Assembly: GCF_001580535.1 (NCBI RefSeq)
Contig: NZ_LHZA01000141.1
Span: 1-51,728 of the forward strand
DNA: 51,728 nucleotides
Reading direction: 5' to 3'
Source of the DNA: Acetobacter cerevisiae
Lineage (GTDB): Bacteria > Pseudomonadota > Alphaproteobacteria > Acetobacterales > Acetobacteraceae
Position numbers and translations under genes: made by a program. Below the pieces are notes generated by a model. That model did not search any database. It was not told the DNA's origin and saw only the letters and a program-made list of their open reading frames with translations. Positions 16,965 through 25,710 of the stretch are shown piece by piece (position 1 is the first letter of the stretch; every line of letters starts with the position of its first letter).

Positions 16965-17917
16965 GGACGGCGTCCCATCAGCAGGAGTTGCGGGTTGCGT
17001 TCAACATCGCTGGAGAACCCGCGCAGAGAGGCCGCAGCCGCGGCAATATCGCGCAGGGCGGCGTCCAGATTGGCACGGTCAATGGAACGCGGGGAAAGAA
17101 TGGTCTGGAGCGTATCCAGCGTCTTGGTGGCGGAGACCAGAGTGGTATGCACATCCGCACCCCGGTTGGTCAGCTGCTCCGTACTGGTTTGCAGCAGCTT
17201 GTCCATTTTCAGCAGCGTAACATCCAGCTTGGCCTGAAGGTCCCGAATGGCGTCAGTCGCGGCCTGCACAGTGTCATGCGAGCGATCCGTGGTGACTTTT
17301 ACACTGGCAATCAGCGGCGGCAGGTCCGTGTTCATCTTGTCGCTCAGTGTCCGGATGGACAGGAGCGTCGCATCGGCGTGGCTGGCAATATCCTTTACCG
17401 GCAGGTCGCTCAGCGTATCTTTCAGCTTTTCCATGGTGGACAGGCGGGCGGGGATTTCCAGCTCACCTGTAATGCGCGGATGCAGAATGGCGGGTGTGGA
17501 TTTGTCAAAATCCAGCTCGATATTGGACTGCCCGGTCACAAAGCTCTGCAGATTGAGTTCCGCCCGCAGGCCGTTGGCAATCATCTCCTGCATGCTGACC
17601 TTGGTGCCACCCGGCACGTCGCGCACGATATGGATCTGGTCCGGCTCCAGCGTGAGCTCAACCGGGATGTAGGCCTTGCGGTCCAGCGGGTCAAAACGCA
17701 GGGTAATGCTTTTGACAGACCCCACCTTAACACCCCGGAAATTGACAGGCGCCCCCACAGCCAGACCGGTAATGGAGTTCTGGAACACTACCACAGCCTC
17801 GCGCGAGGGCGCGAAGAAGCGCATGTGCCCAAACAGCATGATCACGGCCAGCGCCAGCGCGCCACCACCCAGAACAAATGCTCCGATCAGGGTTTTACGG
17901 TTTGTGCTTTCAGCCAT
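16961..17917 (-). CDS. mlaD: MlaD family MCE protein
   Basis: Periplasmic substrate-binding subunit of an ABC lipid transporter, 318 residues. One N-terminal helix (LIGAFVLGGGALALAVIMLFG) is followed by a single MCE domain (VVVFQNSITGLAVGAPVNFRGVKVGSV) up to about residue 150, then a long helical C-terminal region with coiled-coil character. MlaD proteins hexamerise over the MlaFE core. It sits six bases after the ATPase gene and overlaps the lipoprotein gene, so it is cotranscribed. Longer than E. coli MlaD (183 aa), as is usual in this subgroup because of the helical extension. Confidence 0.9.
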   Translation of the reverse strand: MAESTNRKTLIGAFVLGGGALALAVIMLFGHMRFFAPSREAVVVFQNSITGLAVGAPVNFRGVKVGSVKSITLRFDPLDRKAYIPVELTLEPDQIHIVRDVPGGTKVSMQEMIANGLRAELNLQSFVTGQSNIELDFDKSTPAILHPRITGELEIPARLSTMEKLKDTLSDLPVKDIASHADATLLSIRTLSDKMNTDLPPLIASVKVTTDRSHDTVQAATDAIRDLQAKLDVTLLKMDKLLQTSTEQLTNRGADVHTTLVSATKTLDTLQTILSPRSIDRANLDAALRDIAAAAASLRGFSSDVERNPQLLLMGRRP

Positions 17918-17923
17918 GAACGT

Positions 17924-18706
17924 TCAGCCCTTCGTCTCATCCGTCGGGGAAATCTCCGCCTGACGGTTCATAAAAGCCATTACTTCCGGAATGGTGCAGT
18001 GGTCCCGCAAATCTCGGGGGGCCCCGCGTGCAATGGGTGTGTGGGTTTTGGCATCCAGAAAAATGCCGTCATCTGCAATGGCGAACAGGCTTGGCAGTTC
18101 GTGGCTGACAATCACAATGGTCGCCCCCAGCCCATCCCGCAGGGTCAGGATCAGATCATCCAGCCGGGCGGAGGTAATGGGGTCGAGCCCGGCGGAGGGT
18201 TCGTCAAAAAACAGAATATCCGGGTCCAGAGCAATGGCGCGGGCAAGGCCGGCCCGTTTGCGCATACCGCCGGAAATTTCAGAGGGCATCAGGTCAATCG
18301 CCTGTTCCATGCCCACAAAGCCCAGCTTGAGCTCCACCAGACGGCGGATGACATCCGGCGGCAGGGGCGTGAACATTTCCATCGGCAGAGCGACATTTTC
18401 GCCCACCGTCATGGAGCTCCACAGGGCCGCACTCTGGAACAGCACGCCAAAGCGATGGTTGATTTCCGTGCGGCGCTTGTCGTTCTGCGCCCAGTAATCT
18501 TCCTGCCCGACCAGAATCTGCCCGGCCGTGGGGCGCAAAAGGCCGATCATGCTTTTCAGCAGGGTGCTTTTCCCGCAGCCGGAACCGCCCATGACGGCAA
18601 AGATCGAACCGCGTTTAAGGTCGAAGGAGACATTCTGCTGTATCACCTTGGGGCCAAAGGACAGGCCCAGATCCCGCACTGAGATAATGGTGTCTGCTGC
18701 GTTCAT
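17924..18706 (-). CDS. mlaF: MlaF-type ABC transporter ATP-binding protein
   Basis: Cytoplasmic ATPase of the MCE transporter, 260 residues. Walker A is GGSGCGKSTLLK, the signature is SGGMRKRAGLARAI, Walker B is ILFFDEPSAGLDP, and the switch His is in VSHELPS. The variant signature SGGMRKR is characteristic of the MlaF/Ttg2A group rather than general importers. Two bases separate it from the permease gene upstream. ATP hydrolysis would drive lipid movement through MlaE and MlaD; the direction cannot be read from sequence. Confidence 0.95.
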   Translation of the reverse strand: MNAADTIISVRDLGLSFGPKVIQQNVSFDLKRGSIFAVMGGSGCGKSTLLKSMIGLLRPTAGQILVGQEDYWAQNDKRRTEINHRFGVLFQSAALWSSMTVGENVALPMEMFTPLPPDVIRRLVELKLGFVGMEQAIDLMPSEISGGMRKRAGLARAIALDPDILFFDEPSAGLDPITSARLDDLILTLRDGLGATIVIVSHELPSLFAIADDGIFLDAKTHTPIARGAPRDLRDHCTIPEVMAFMNRQAEISPTDETKG

Positions 18707-18708
18707 GT

Positions 18709-19893
18709 TCAGATCCCCAGCACGGTGGCCATGACGGCGAAGATGGCATCCATGGCGATGACGCCCACAATGCCAATCACCACGGCCCGCGTTGCGGCAA
18801 TCCCCACATCCGCCGCACTCCGTCCGGCCCGCAGGCCCACCCGGCAGGCAGCCAGCGCAATAAAGCTGGCGAAGAAGAAGGATTTGACGAAGCCGAACAC
18901 AAACTCAGTCAGGGAAACACCCTCAAAAGTGGTGTTCAGATAGCCGAGGGGAGAGATGTCCATCATGCTGACGGACACGACAAACCCGCCGAAAATCGCA
19001 ATGAGCGTGCCGTAGATATACAGCAGCGGCATCATCAGCCCGAGGGAGAGAATGGAAGGCAGCAGGATGTAGCTGGACACCGGAATGCCAAACACCTGCA
19101 GGGCGTCAATTTCCTCATTCCCCAGCATGGTCGAAATGCGCGCGGCATAGGCCCCGCCGGTGCGGCCGGCCATGACAATGGCGGTCATGATGGCGGAAAT
19201 TTCGCGCGCGCAGGCAATGCCCACCAGATTGGCGACGTAGATTTCCGCTGCAAAACGCCGCAGTTCTACCAGCCCGACAAACGCCAGAATGGCGCCAACC
19301 AGAAAATTTACCACGCCCACAATCAGCAGGGCGGAGGGGCCGGCATTCCAGATATCGGTGGCCAGATCCTTCAGGCGCATCCCGCTTTTGCCCGTCAGGG
19401 TTTTGCACGCACCCTGTGCCGTTTCCAGCGCCAGTTCCGTCACCGTGCCGGTTTCATTCAGCACATTGAGGCTTTTCTCGCCCACGCGCTCCAGCAGAGG
19501 AGGCTTCTTGCGGTCTGCGGCCTTATTGGGGGCAGGGGCGTCCGGCAGCAGGGCCAGCAGGCGCTGGGCGGAAGCGGGCAGGCCGTGCGGGTCAAACTGC
19601 AACCCGGCATGGCTTGCGGCTTGCTTCACATCCCACAGGAAGGCAATGAAGGCGGAATCCCACCCGCTCACGCCCTGACTGTCAAACGTCAGGGTGCCGT
19701 GGCTCTGCGCCTGTGCCAGCCCGTCAGGCGGGAAGGGGGCCATGCCGCCATCCTGCACGCTCCACGAGCCCCGCAGCACTAGGCGAGGGGCAGAGGAGTC
19801 CCCTTCCAGCGTCCAGACAGGTTTTTCAGGCGTTTGCGCTGGATGCGGAGGGGCTGCGTGGGGGTGAGGATCAGTCATGATGTGTGGCGACAT
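18709..19893 (-). CDS. mlaE: MlaE permease with N-terminal STAS-like domain
   Basis: Inner-membrane permease of the MCE transporter. The C-terminal 260 residues are classic MlaE (VEL, then REISAIMTAIVMAGRTGGAYAARISTMLGNEEIDAL, five to six helices). The first about 150 residues form a soluble domain (WTLEGDSSAPRLVLRGSW, later LTFDSQGVSGWDSAFIAFLWDV) matching a STAS/MlaB-like fold, so MlaB appears fused to the permease. I chose the ATG at 19893 (394 aa), with GGAGA ten bases upstream. ATG 19878 is the alternative, and the frame could extend to 20043. First gene of the operon, divergent from truB. Confidence 0.9.
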   Translation of the reverse strand: MSPHIMTDPHPHAAPPHPAQTPEKPVWTLEGDSSAPRLVLRGSWSVQDGGMAPFPPDGLAQAQSHGTLTFDSQGVSGWDSAFIAFLWDVKQAASHAGLQFDPHGLPASAQRLLALLPDAPAPNKAADRKKPPLLERVGEKSLNVLNETGTVTELALETAQGACKTLTGKSGMRLKDLATDIWNAGPSALLIVGVVNFLVGAILAFVGLVELRRFAAEIYVANLVGIACAREISAIMTAIVMAGRTGGAYAARISTMLGNEEIDALQVFGIPVSSYILLPSILSLGLMMPLLYIYGTLIAIFGGFVVSVSMMDISPLGYLNTTFEGVSLTEFVFGFVKSFFFASFIALAACRVGLRAGRSAADVGIAATRAVVIGIVGVIAMDAIFAVMATVLGI

Positions 19894-20094
19894 TAGGGCA
19901 CGGTCTCCGGGCTGACCAGCCCTGCCCGGGGGTGTGGCGGCCATGTTCTCAGGGAAGAGCTTACAGGGGTGTGGTATAAGGCGGCCCGGGGCGCAGCGGG
20001 CCAGCCATTGCGGCGGGGCAGCGGGTCCGCTAGATGCAGCCATGCTTTACCGGTGTTCTGGCCGGGTTTCTGAATTTTACGACGGGAGTTCTTC

Positions 20095-21012
20095 ATGCGA
20101 CGCAGACGCGGCCGCCCGCTGGATGGCTGGCTGGTGATCGACAAGCCTTCCGGTGTGACATCCACCCAGATGGTGGGTCGGGCCAAACGGATTTTTGATG
20201 CGCAGAAAGTCGGGCACGGCGGCACGCTGGACCCGCTGGCGACCGGCCTTCTGCCGCTGGCCTTTGGTGCAGCCACCAAAACTGTGCCGTACATTATGGA
20301 CGGCACCAAAATCTACCGCTTTACGCTCAGGCTGGGGGAAGCGCGGGACAGTGACGATGCCGATGGCAACGTGACGGAAGTGTCTGACGTGCGCCCGACG
20401 GATGATGAGCTGCGTGCAGCTCTCCCGGCCCTGACGGGGGACATCATGCAGGTCCCGCCCGTGTTCTCCGCACTGAAGGTGGCCGGGGAGCGCTCCTATG
20501 ACATGGCGCGTGAAGGTCGGGCGCCGGAACTGCCGCCTCGCCCGGCACGGGTGGACCGGTTTGAGCTGATTGAACGGCCCGATGCGGATACTGCGATCTT
20601 TGAGGTCGAATCCGGCAAGGGCGTGTACATGCGCGCGCTGGCGCGTGATGTGGCGCTGGCCTGCGGCACTGTGGGCCATATAACCGCGCTGCGCCGCCTG
20701 CGCGTGGGGCCTTTTACAGAGGCCGATGCGATTGTTCTGGACAAAATTGTCCTAAACGACGACAACCCCCATGCCTCACCGGAACTGCTGCGTCCGGTCT
20801 CGACCGCGCTGGCCGACATCCCGGCGGTGGCCCTGACCAAAGACGAAGCAGTGTCCTTGTTGCACGGACAGGCGCTCAGCCTTGTCGATCTGATGGATCG
20901 TCTCCCTCAGATTGATAATGAGGACGCACCCATCCGGGCCATGGAAGGGGGGCGCGTACTGGGCCTTTGCCGTCGTGAAGACGGCTTCCTGCGTCCTGTG
21001 CGGATTCTCTAG
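20095..21012 (+). CDS. truB: tRNA pseudouridine(55) synthase TruB
   Basis: Isomerises U55 in the T-loop of most tRNAs. The 305-residue protein has the catalytic motif GHGGTLDPLATGLL with Asp46, the KPSGVTST motif at the start, and the GVYMRALARD and GHITALRRLRVGPF blocks. The ATG at 20095 is preceded by GGGAG. It is followed after 24 bases by rpsO and then pnp, the conserved bacterial order, although rbfA/infB do not precede it here. Confidence 0.96.
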   Translation: MRRRRGRPLDGWLVIDKPSGVTSTQMVGRAKRIFDAQKVGHGGTLDPLATGLLPLAFGAATKTVPYIMDGTKIYRFTLRLGEARDSDDADGNVTEVSDVRPTDDELRAALPALTGDIMQVPPVFSALKVAGERSYDMAREGRAPELPPRPARVDRFELIERPDADTAIFEVESGKGVYMRALARDVALACGTVGHITALRRLRVGPFTEADAIVLDKIVLNDDNPHASPELLRPVSTALADIPAVALTKDEAVSLLHGQALSLVDLMDRLPQIDNEDAPIRAMEGGRVLGLCRREDGFLRPVRIL

Positions 21013-21036
21013 AACCTTCTTTGTACGGAGACAGTG

Positions 21037-21306
21037 ATGTCGATTACCGCAGAACGCCGCACGGCAGTTATCAGTGAATACCAGACGACCCCCACAGACA
21101 CGGGGTCACCGGAAGTTCAGGTCGCAATTCTGACCGAGCGCATTGTTAACCTGACCGAGCACCTGAAGACCCACGCGAAGGATTTCCATTCCCGCCGTGG
21201 TCTGCTGATCCTCGTTGGTCGTCGTCGCAGCCTGCTCGACTACCTGCGTCGTAAGAGCCAGAGCCGCTACGAAACGCTGATCGGTCGTCTCGGCCTGCGT
21301 CGCTAA
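21037..21306 (+). CDS. rpsO: 30S ribosomal protein S15
   Basis: Binds the central domain of 16S rRNA early in small-subunit assembly. The 89 residues from ATG 21037 match the standard length; the GTG immediately before is not needed. Typical S15 motifs are [31 protein letters not shown] and [15 protein letters not shown] lies seven bases upstream of the ATG. In other bacteria S15 represses its own mRNA and is cotranscribed with pnp; the hairpin after this gene would limit read-through. Confidence 0.97.
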   Translation: MSITAERRTAVISEYQTTPTDTGSPEVQVAILTERIVNLTEHLKTHAKDFHSRRGLLILVGRRRSLLDYLRRKSQSRYETLIGRLGLRR

Positions 21307-21325
21307 GACCAGAGTTGAAGGCGTG

Positions 21326-21370
21326 AAGGGTGCGGTTGCCGGGTGATGCCGCAAGCCGCACCCTTTCCCT
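21326..21370 (+). terminator. Intrinsic terminator after rpsO
   Basis: A ten-base stem AAGGGTGCGG/CCGCACCCTT around a 20-base loop is followed by a pyrimidine tract reaching TTTTT. It probably acts as a partial terminator between rpsO and pnp. Confidence 0.65.
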
Positions 21371-21612
21371 TTTTCGGGCTATTGTGTGATGATAGCCCTG
21401 CGCGCGGAGGCCATGCTGGTCCTCGCGTCTGAATAATAATGGCCACAGGTCTGAGTGCGGGATCATGATCCCGGCGGGCCACGGCGTTTCCGACCACATG
21501 GCGCCTGGGTGGTTTTGCCACCAGTCACCATGCCGTCCGAGGCGCTGTCCGCTCCTTCGGTTCTCCCCCCGCCTGTTCGTGTGGCCTTGAGTAAAATGTA
21601 AGGCAGAACTGT
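21371..21612 (+). promoter_or_regulatory. Structured pnp leader region
   Basis: This 242-base stretch has no gene but several hairpins: GGGCTAT/ATAGCCC at 21376-21398, an imperfect GAGG-centred stem at about 21406-21434, and GGTGG/CCACC near 21507-21521. In E. coli the pnp leader is cut by RNase III and controlled by PNPase itself. The folds here fit that kind of leader, but autoregulation is inferred. No convincing promoter was identified. Confidence 0.4.
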
Positions 21613-23763
21613 ATGTTCAATTACTACCGTAAAGAAATCGAATGGGGCGGTCGTCCGCTGGTGCTGGAAACGGGCAAGATTGCTCGCCAGGCCGATGGCG
21701 CCGTGGTTGTCACCTATGGTGAGACCGTTGTGCTGTGTACCGCTGTCGGTGCAAAATCAGTCAAGCCGGGTCAGGATTTCTTTCCGCTGACCGTCAACTA
21801 TCAGGAAAAAGCCTACGCTGCGGGTAAAATCCCCGGTGGCTTCTTCAAGCGTGAAGGGCGTCCGTCCGAGAACGAAACCCTCGTATCTCGTCTGATCGAC
21901 CGCCCGCTGCGCCCGCTGTTCCCGGAAGGGTTCCGCAACGAGGTGCAGGTCATTGCCACCGTGCTGACGCACGATATGGAAAATGATCCGTCCATCCCGG
22001 CTCTGATCGGCTGTTCCGCAGCCCTGACGCTGTCCGGCATCCCCTTCTTCGGCCCGGTTGGCGCTGCGCGCGTTGGCTTTAAGGATGGTGCGTTCATCCT
22101 GAACCCGACCCTTGAGCAGATGGCTGAAGCGGATCTGGATCTGGTCGTCGCCGGCACGGAAGAAGGCGTGCTGATGGTCGAATCCGAAGCGTCTGAACTG
22201 TCTGAAGACGTGATGCTGGATGCCGTGACCTTTGGTCATGCTGCCTTCCAGCCGGTGATCGAAGCCATCATCTCTCTGGCTGAACACGCTGCAAAAGCAC
22301 CGTGGGACCTGCCGGAAGTTTCCAAGGAAGCGCAGAAGCTCCGCACCCGCATCGACAAAGTGGGCCGCAAGCTGATTGCTGACGCTTACAAGGAAAAGAA
22401 GAAGCCGGCACGTTACGAAAAGATCGGTGCCGCCAAGGAAGCGATTCTGGCCAAGCTGGCTGAAGAAGAGCTGGACGTGGATGCCGCCAAGCCGATGCTG
22501 AAGGATCTGGAAGCCGACGTGGTTCGTACGTCTGTGCTGAAAACCGGCATGCGTATCGACGGCCGTGATCTGGTCACGGTGCGTCCGATTGTGTCTGAAG
22601 TCGGCATTCTGCCGCGTGCACATGGCTCTTCCCTGTTCACGCGTGGTGAAACGCAGGCGCTGGTTGTGACCACGCTGGGCACCGGGCAGGATGAGCAGGT
22701 GATTGATGCGCTGCAGGGCGAATATCGCACCAACTTCATGCTGCACTACAACTTCCCTCCCTTCTCTGTGGGTGAGTGCGGTCGTATTGGCTCCCCGGGC
22801 CGTCGTGAAATCGGGCATGGCAAGCTGGCATGGCGCGCTATCCACCCGCTGCTGCCCAGCCGTCAGGAATTCCCGTATACGCTGCGCGTGGTGTCTGAAA
22901 TCACGGAAAGCAACGGCTCTTCCTCCATGGCGACCGTCTGCGGGTCCTCTCTGGCTCTGATGGACGCTGGTGTGCCGTTGAAGCGCCCGGTGGCCGGTAT
23001 TGCCATGGGTCTGATCAAGGAAGGCGAAGACTTCGCCGTTCTGTCCGACATTCTGGGTGATGAAGATCACCTCGGCGACATGGACTTCAAGGTCGCTGGC
23101 ACCGAACAGGGCGTGACCGCTCTGCAGATGGATATCAAGATTACGTCCATCACGCCGGAAATCATGAAGATCGCTCTGGGTCAGGCCCGCAATGGCCGCC
23201 TGCACATTCTGGGTGAAATGAGCAAGGCGCTGACGGAAGGCCGCACAGACGTGTCCTCCACAGCTCCGAAAATCACCACCCTGACCGTGCCGCGCGAAAA
23301 AATCCGCGATGTGATCGGCTCTGGCGGTAAAGTTATTCGTGAGATTGTTGAATACTCCGGTGCGAAGGTCGATATCGGAGATGATGGCACCATCACCATC
23401 GCTGCAATGTCTGACGATCAGGCTCAGAAAGCCATTGATCGCATCAACGGCATTGTGGCTGAGCCGGAACTGGGCCGCGTTTACAACGGTAAGGTTGTTA
23501 AAACGGCTGACTTCGGCGCGTTCGTGAACTTCATGGGCGCACGTGACGGTCTGGTTCACATTTCCGAACTCACGCAGGGTCGCGTTGGCAAGACGACTGA
23601 CGTTGTCAAGCAGGGTGACGAAGTGAAGGTGAAAGTGATCGGGTTTGACGACCGCGGCAAAGTTAAGCTGTCCATGCGCGTTGTTGACCAGGAAACCGGT
23701 GCTGACATCACGGAAACCGTGGGCGCCAAGCCTGCGCGGGCTCCGCGTCGGGATGCTGAATAA
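21613..23763 (+). CDS. pnp: Polyribonucleotide nucleotidyltransferase (PNPase)
   Basis: 3'-to-5' phosphorolytic exoribonuclease of the degradosome. The 716 residues contain two RNase PH-like cores ([30 protein letters not shown] in the first, [12 protein letters not shown] and [25 protein letters not shown] in the second), an all-helical linker, a KH domain with [22 protein letters not shown] and a C-terminal S1 domain ([20 protein letters not shown]). Length and domain order are standard. Its own leader and the rpsO terminator separate it from the truB-rpsO genes. Confidence 0.98.
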   Translation: MFNYYRKEIEWGGRPLVLETGKIARQADGAVVVTYGETVVLCTAVGAKSVKPGQDFFPLTVNYQEKAYAAGKIPGGFFKREGRPSENETLVSRLIDRPLRPLFPEGFRNEVQVIATVLTHDMENDPSIPALIGCSAALTLSGIPFFGPVGAARVGFKDGAFILNPTLEQMAEADLDLVVAGTEEGVLMVESEASELSEDVMLDAVTFGHAAFQPVIEAIISLAEHAAKAPWDLPEVSKEAQKLRTRIDKVGRKLIADAYKEKKKPARYEKIGAAKEAILAKLAEEELDVDAAKPMLKDLEADVVRTSVLKTGMRIDGRDLVTVRPIVSEVGILPRAHGSSLFTRGETQALVVTTLGTGQDEQVIDALQGEYRTNFMLHYNFPPFSVGECGRIGSPGRREIGHGKLAWRAIHPLLPSRQEFPYTLRVVSEITESNGSSSMATVCGSSLALMDAGVPLKRPVAGIAMGLIKEGEDFAVLSDILGDEDHLGDMDFKVAGTEQGVTALQMDIKITSITPEIMKIALGQARNGRLHILGEMSKALTEGRTDVSSTAPKITTLTVPREKIRDVIGSGGKVIREIVEYSGAKVDIGDDGTITIAAMSDDQAQKAIDRINGIVAEPELGRVYNGKVVKTADFGAFVNFMGARDGLVHISELTQGRVGKTTDVVKQGDEVKVKVIGFDDRGKVKLSMRVVDQETGADITETVGAKPARAPRRDAE

Positions 23764-23798
23764 GATCGGCGCTTGCCAGACAACACGATAGGACAGAT

Positions 23799-25217
23799 AT
23801 GAAGGCGATCAACGCAGTTCGCATGGGGGGCGTGGACGTCCTGCCGCTGGTAGAAGGCGGCAAGGGGGTTTCCGTTTCAACAGGCGTTTCAGCCGGGGCT
23901 TGGGCTGCAGCGGGCGGGGCCGGTACGGTCTCCATTGTTAATGCGGACAGTTACGATGCAGCCGGAAACCCGGTCCCGCAGATCTATCACGGCCGGACCC
24001 GTCGGGACCGGCATGAAGAGCTGGTGGACTACGCCATTCGTGGCGGCATTGCGCAGGCTCAGATTGCGCATGACATCGCGGGTGGCCGTGGGCGTATCCA
24101 CGCTAATATTCTGTGGGAAATGGGGTCTGCGGAACGCGTGATCAGAGGTGTTCTGGATGGGGCCAAAGGCCTGATCCAGGGTGTGACCTGTGGCGCGGGT
24201 ATGCCGTACCGGCTTTCTGACATTGCTGTGGAATATGGGGTTTACTATTACCCCATCGTCTCTTCCGCACGGGCGTTCAATGCTCTGTGGAAGCGCGCCT
24301 ACAGCAAGACGTCCGACCTGCTGGGCGGCGTGGTCTATGAAGATCCCTGGCGGGCTGGCGGTCATAACGGTCTGTCCAACACGGAAAATCCGCTACAGCC
24401 GGAAGACCCGTACCCCCGCGTGGCGGCTCTGCGCAAACTCATGCGCAGCTTCGGGCTGGATGAAACCCCCATCATCATGGCGGGTGGCGTCTGGTGTCTG
24501 GAAGAATGGGAAGACTGGATTGGGAACCCGGAACTGGGGCCGATTGTGTTCCAGTTCGGCACGCGTCCGCTGCTGACGCAGGAAAGCCCGATCCCGCAGG
24601 CGTGGAAAGACCGGCTGCTCACCCTGAAAAAGGGTGACGTCTATCTCAACCGCTTCTCCCCGACCGGCTTTTACTCCTCTGCCGTGAACAACAGCTTCCT
24701 GCAGGAACTGCGCGGGCGTTCAGAGCGGCAGGTGGCGTTCTCACCGGAAGCGCTGGGTGCTCATACCGCGTCTTATGGCGTGGGTGCGCGTAAGCGCGAA
24801 GTGTTTGTGACGGAGGAAGATCTCCAGCGCATTCACGGCTGGGAGGCTCAGGGCTTTACGGAAGCCATGCGCACCCCGGATTCCACGCTGATTTTTGTAA
24901 CGCCTGACCGGGCGCGGGAAATCATCGCGGATCAGGTTGCGTGCATGGGCTGTCTGTCCGAGTGCAAATTCTCCAACTGGAGCCAGCGCGCGCCGGATTA
25001 CAGCAACGGGCACAAGGCGGATCCGCGGTCCTTCTGTATTCAGAAAACGCTTCAGGCTGCGGCACATGCCAGCGGGCCGGATGCGGCGGATGTTCTGGAC
25101 CATAATCTGATGTTTGGCGGCACCAATGCGTGGCGCTTTGCAACAGACCCGTTCTACGCCAACGGCTTTGTGCCAACGGTGGCACAGCTCATCGAACGGA
25201 TTATGAGCGGGCGTTAA
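23799..25217 (+). CDS. Nitronate monooxygenase-like flavoprotein with Cys cluster
   Basis: The 472-residue protein has the FMN TIM-barrel pattern of the NPD/nitronate monooxygenase superfamily: GGKGVSVSTG near the start, AGGAGTVS, a glycine-rich PIIMAGGVW phosphate-binding strand around residue 225, then VFQFGTRPLL. It is longer than typical members (about 320-360 aa). The extra C-terminal part carries Cys382, Cys385, Cys389 and Cys413, a spacing reminiscent of Fe-S flavoenzymes. Substrate unknown; nitronate oxidation is only the family label. Located 35 bases after pnp and followed by a strong terminator, so possibly read from the pnp transcript. Confidence 0.75.
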   Translation: MKAINAVRMGGVDVLPLVEGGKGVSVSTGVSAGAWAAAGGAGTVSIVNADSYDAAGNPVPQIYHGRTRRDRHEELVDYAIRGGIAQAQIAHDIAGGRGRIHANILWEMGSAERVIRGVLDGAKGLIQGVTCGAGMPYRLSDIAVEYGVYYYPIVSSARAFNALWKRAYSKTSDLLGGVVYEDPWRAGGHNGLSNTENPLQPEDPYPRVAALRKLMRSFGLDETPIIMAGGVWCLEEWEDWIGNPELGPIVFQFGTRPLLTQESPIPQAWKDRLLTLKKGDVYLNRFSPTGFYSSAVNNSFLQELRGRSERQVAFSPEALGAHTASYGVGARKREVFVTEEDLQRIHGWEAQGFTEAMRTPDSTLIFVTPDRAREIIADQVACMGCLSECKFSNWSQRAPDYSNGHKADPRSFCIQKTLQAAAHASGPDAADVLDHNLMFGGTNAWRFATDPFYANGFVPTVAQLIERIMSGR

Positions 25218-25246
25218 ATCCCGTTTTCCCGGTTCCGAGTGCTTAC

Positions 25247-25285
25247 AAAAAGGCCCGTCAGAGACACACTCTGGCGGGCCTTTTT
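25247..25285 (+). terminator. Intrinsic terminator after the NPD-like gene
   Basis: A long stem (GGCCCGTCAGAG with CTCTGGCGGGCC, one G-U pair) has A-run and T-run flanks. It can serve both the rightward NPD-like gene and the leftward Pmp3-type gene. Confidence 0.93.
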
Positions 25286-25315
25286 CGCATCCGGCTTGCC
25301 CGAAGGCGGCGTGCG

Positions 25316-25501
25316 TTACCGGCGGGACCGGGCAATCTTCTGGTCGGTCTTATACTGGCTGAGCGCGTAGACGGACCAGATGGCCGCTGGAATCCAGCCA
25401 ATAACCGTAATCTGCAGGATCAGGCAGATGATGCCGGCAAAAGGCCGCCCGATGGTGAAGAACTGAAGCCAGGGCAGCAGCAGGGCAAGAAGAAGGCGCA
25501 T
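25316..25501 (-). CDS. Small Pmp3/YqaE-like membrane protein
   Basis: 61 residues from the ATG at 25501, which has an AGGAG eight bases upstream; longer upstream frames lack this. Two hydrophobic helices (LLLALLLPWLQFFTIG and AGIICLILQITVIGWIPAAIWSVYAL) are followed by a basic tail. The LLLP near the start and GWIPAAIWSVYAL near the end match the Pmp3/YqaE/UPF0057 family of stress-linked small proteolipids. Family call is by pattern only. Divergent from gyrA. Confidence 0.75.
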   Translation of the reverse strand: MRLLLALLLPWLQFFTIGRPFAGIICLILQITVIGWIPAAIWSVYALSQYKTDQKIARSRR

Positions 25502-25710
25502 AAAAATCTCCTGTAGGCAGTATAAAAGCCAGTCAAAGGCAGGATGACGGGGCCGCAGGCGGAAAACAAGCCCGGAGCGCGGCCCTAGGTGCCTCGGCCT
25601 TTGTGTGCTAGAAGAAAAACACAGGGGAAACAGCCTGTTTGCCCTCAAGTAATTCTAAGGCGTGCCCCGCGTTTGGGCAGGGTGCGCGGCCATGACAAGA
25701 CGGATGGACC

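Noticed and set aside
16988-18682. Long rightward frame across mlaD and mlaF
   Set aside because: It spans two well-supported genes on the other strand and has no protein-like pattern.
21757-23559. 600-codon open frame antisense to pnp
   Set aside because: Shadow of pnp with no domain features or ribosome site.
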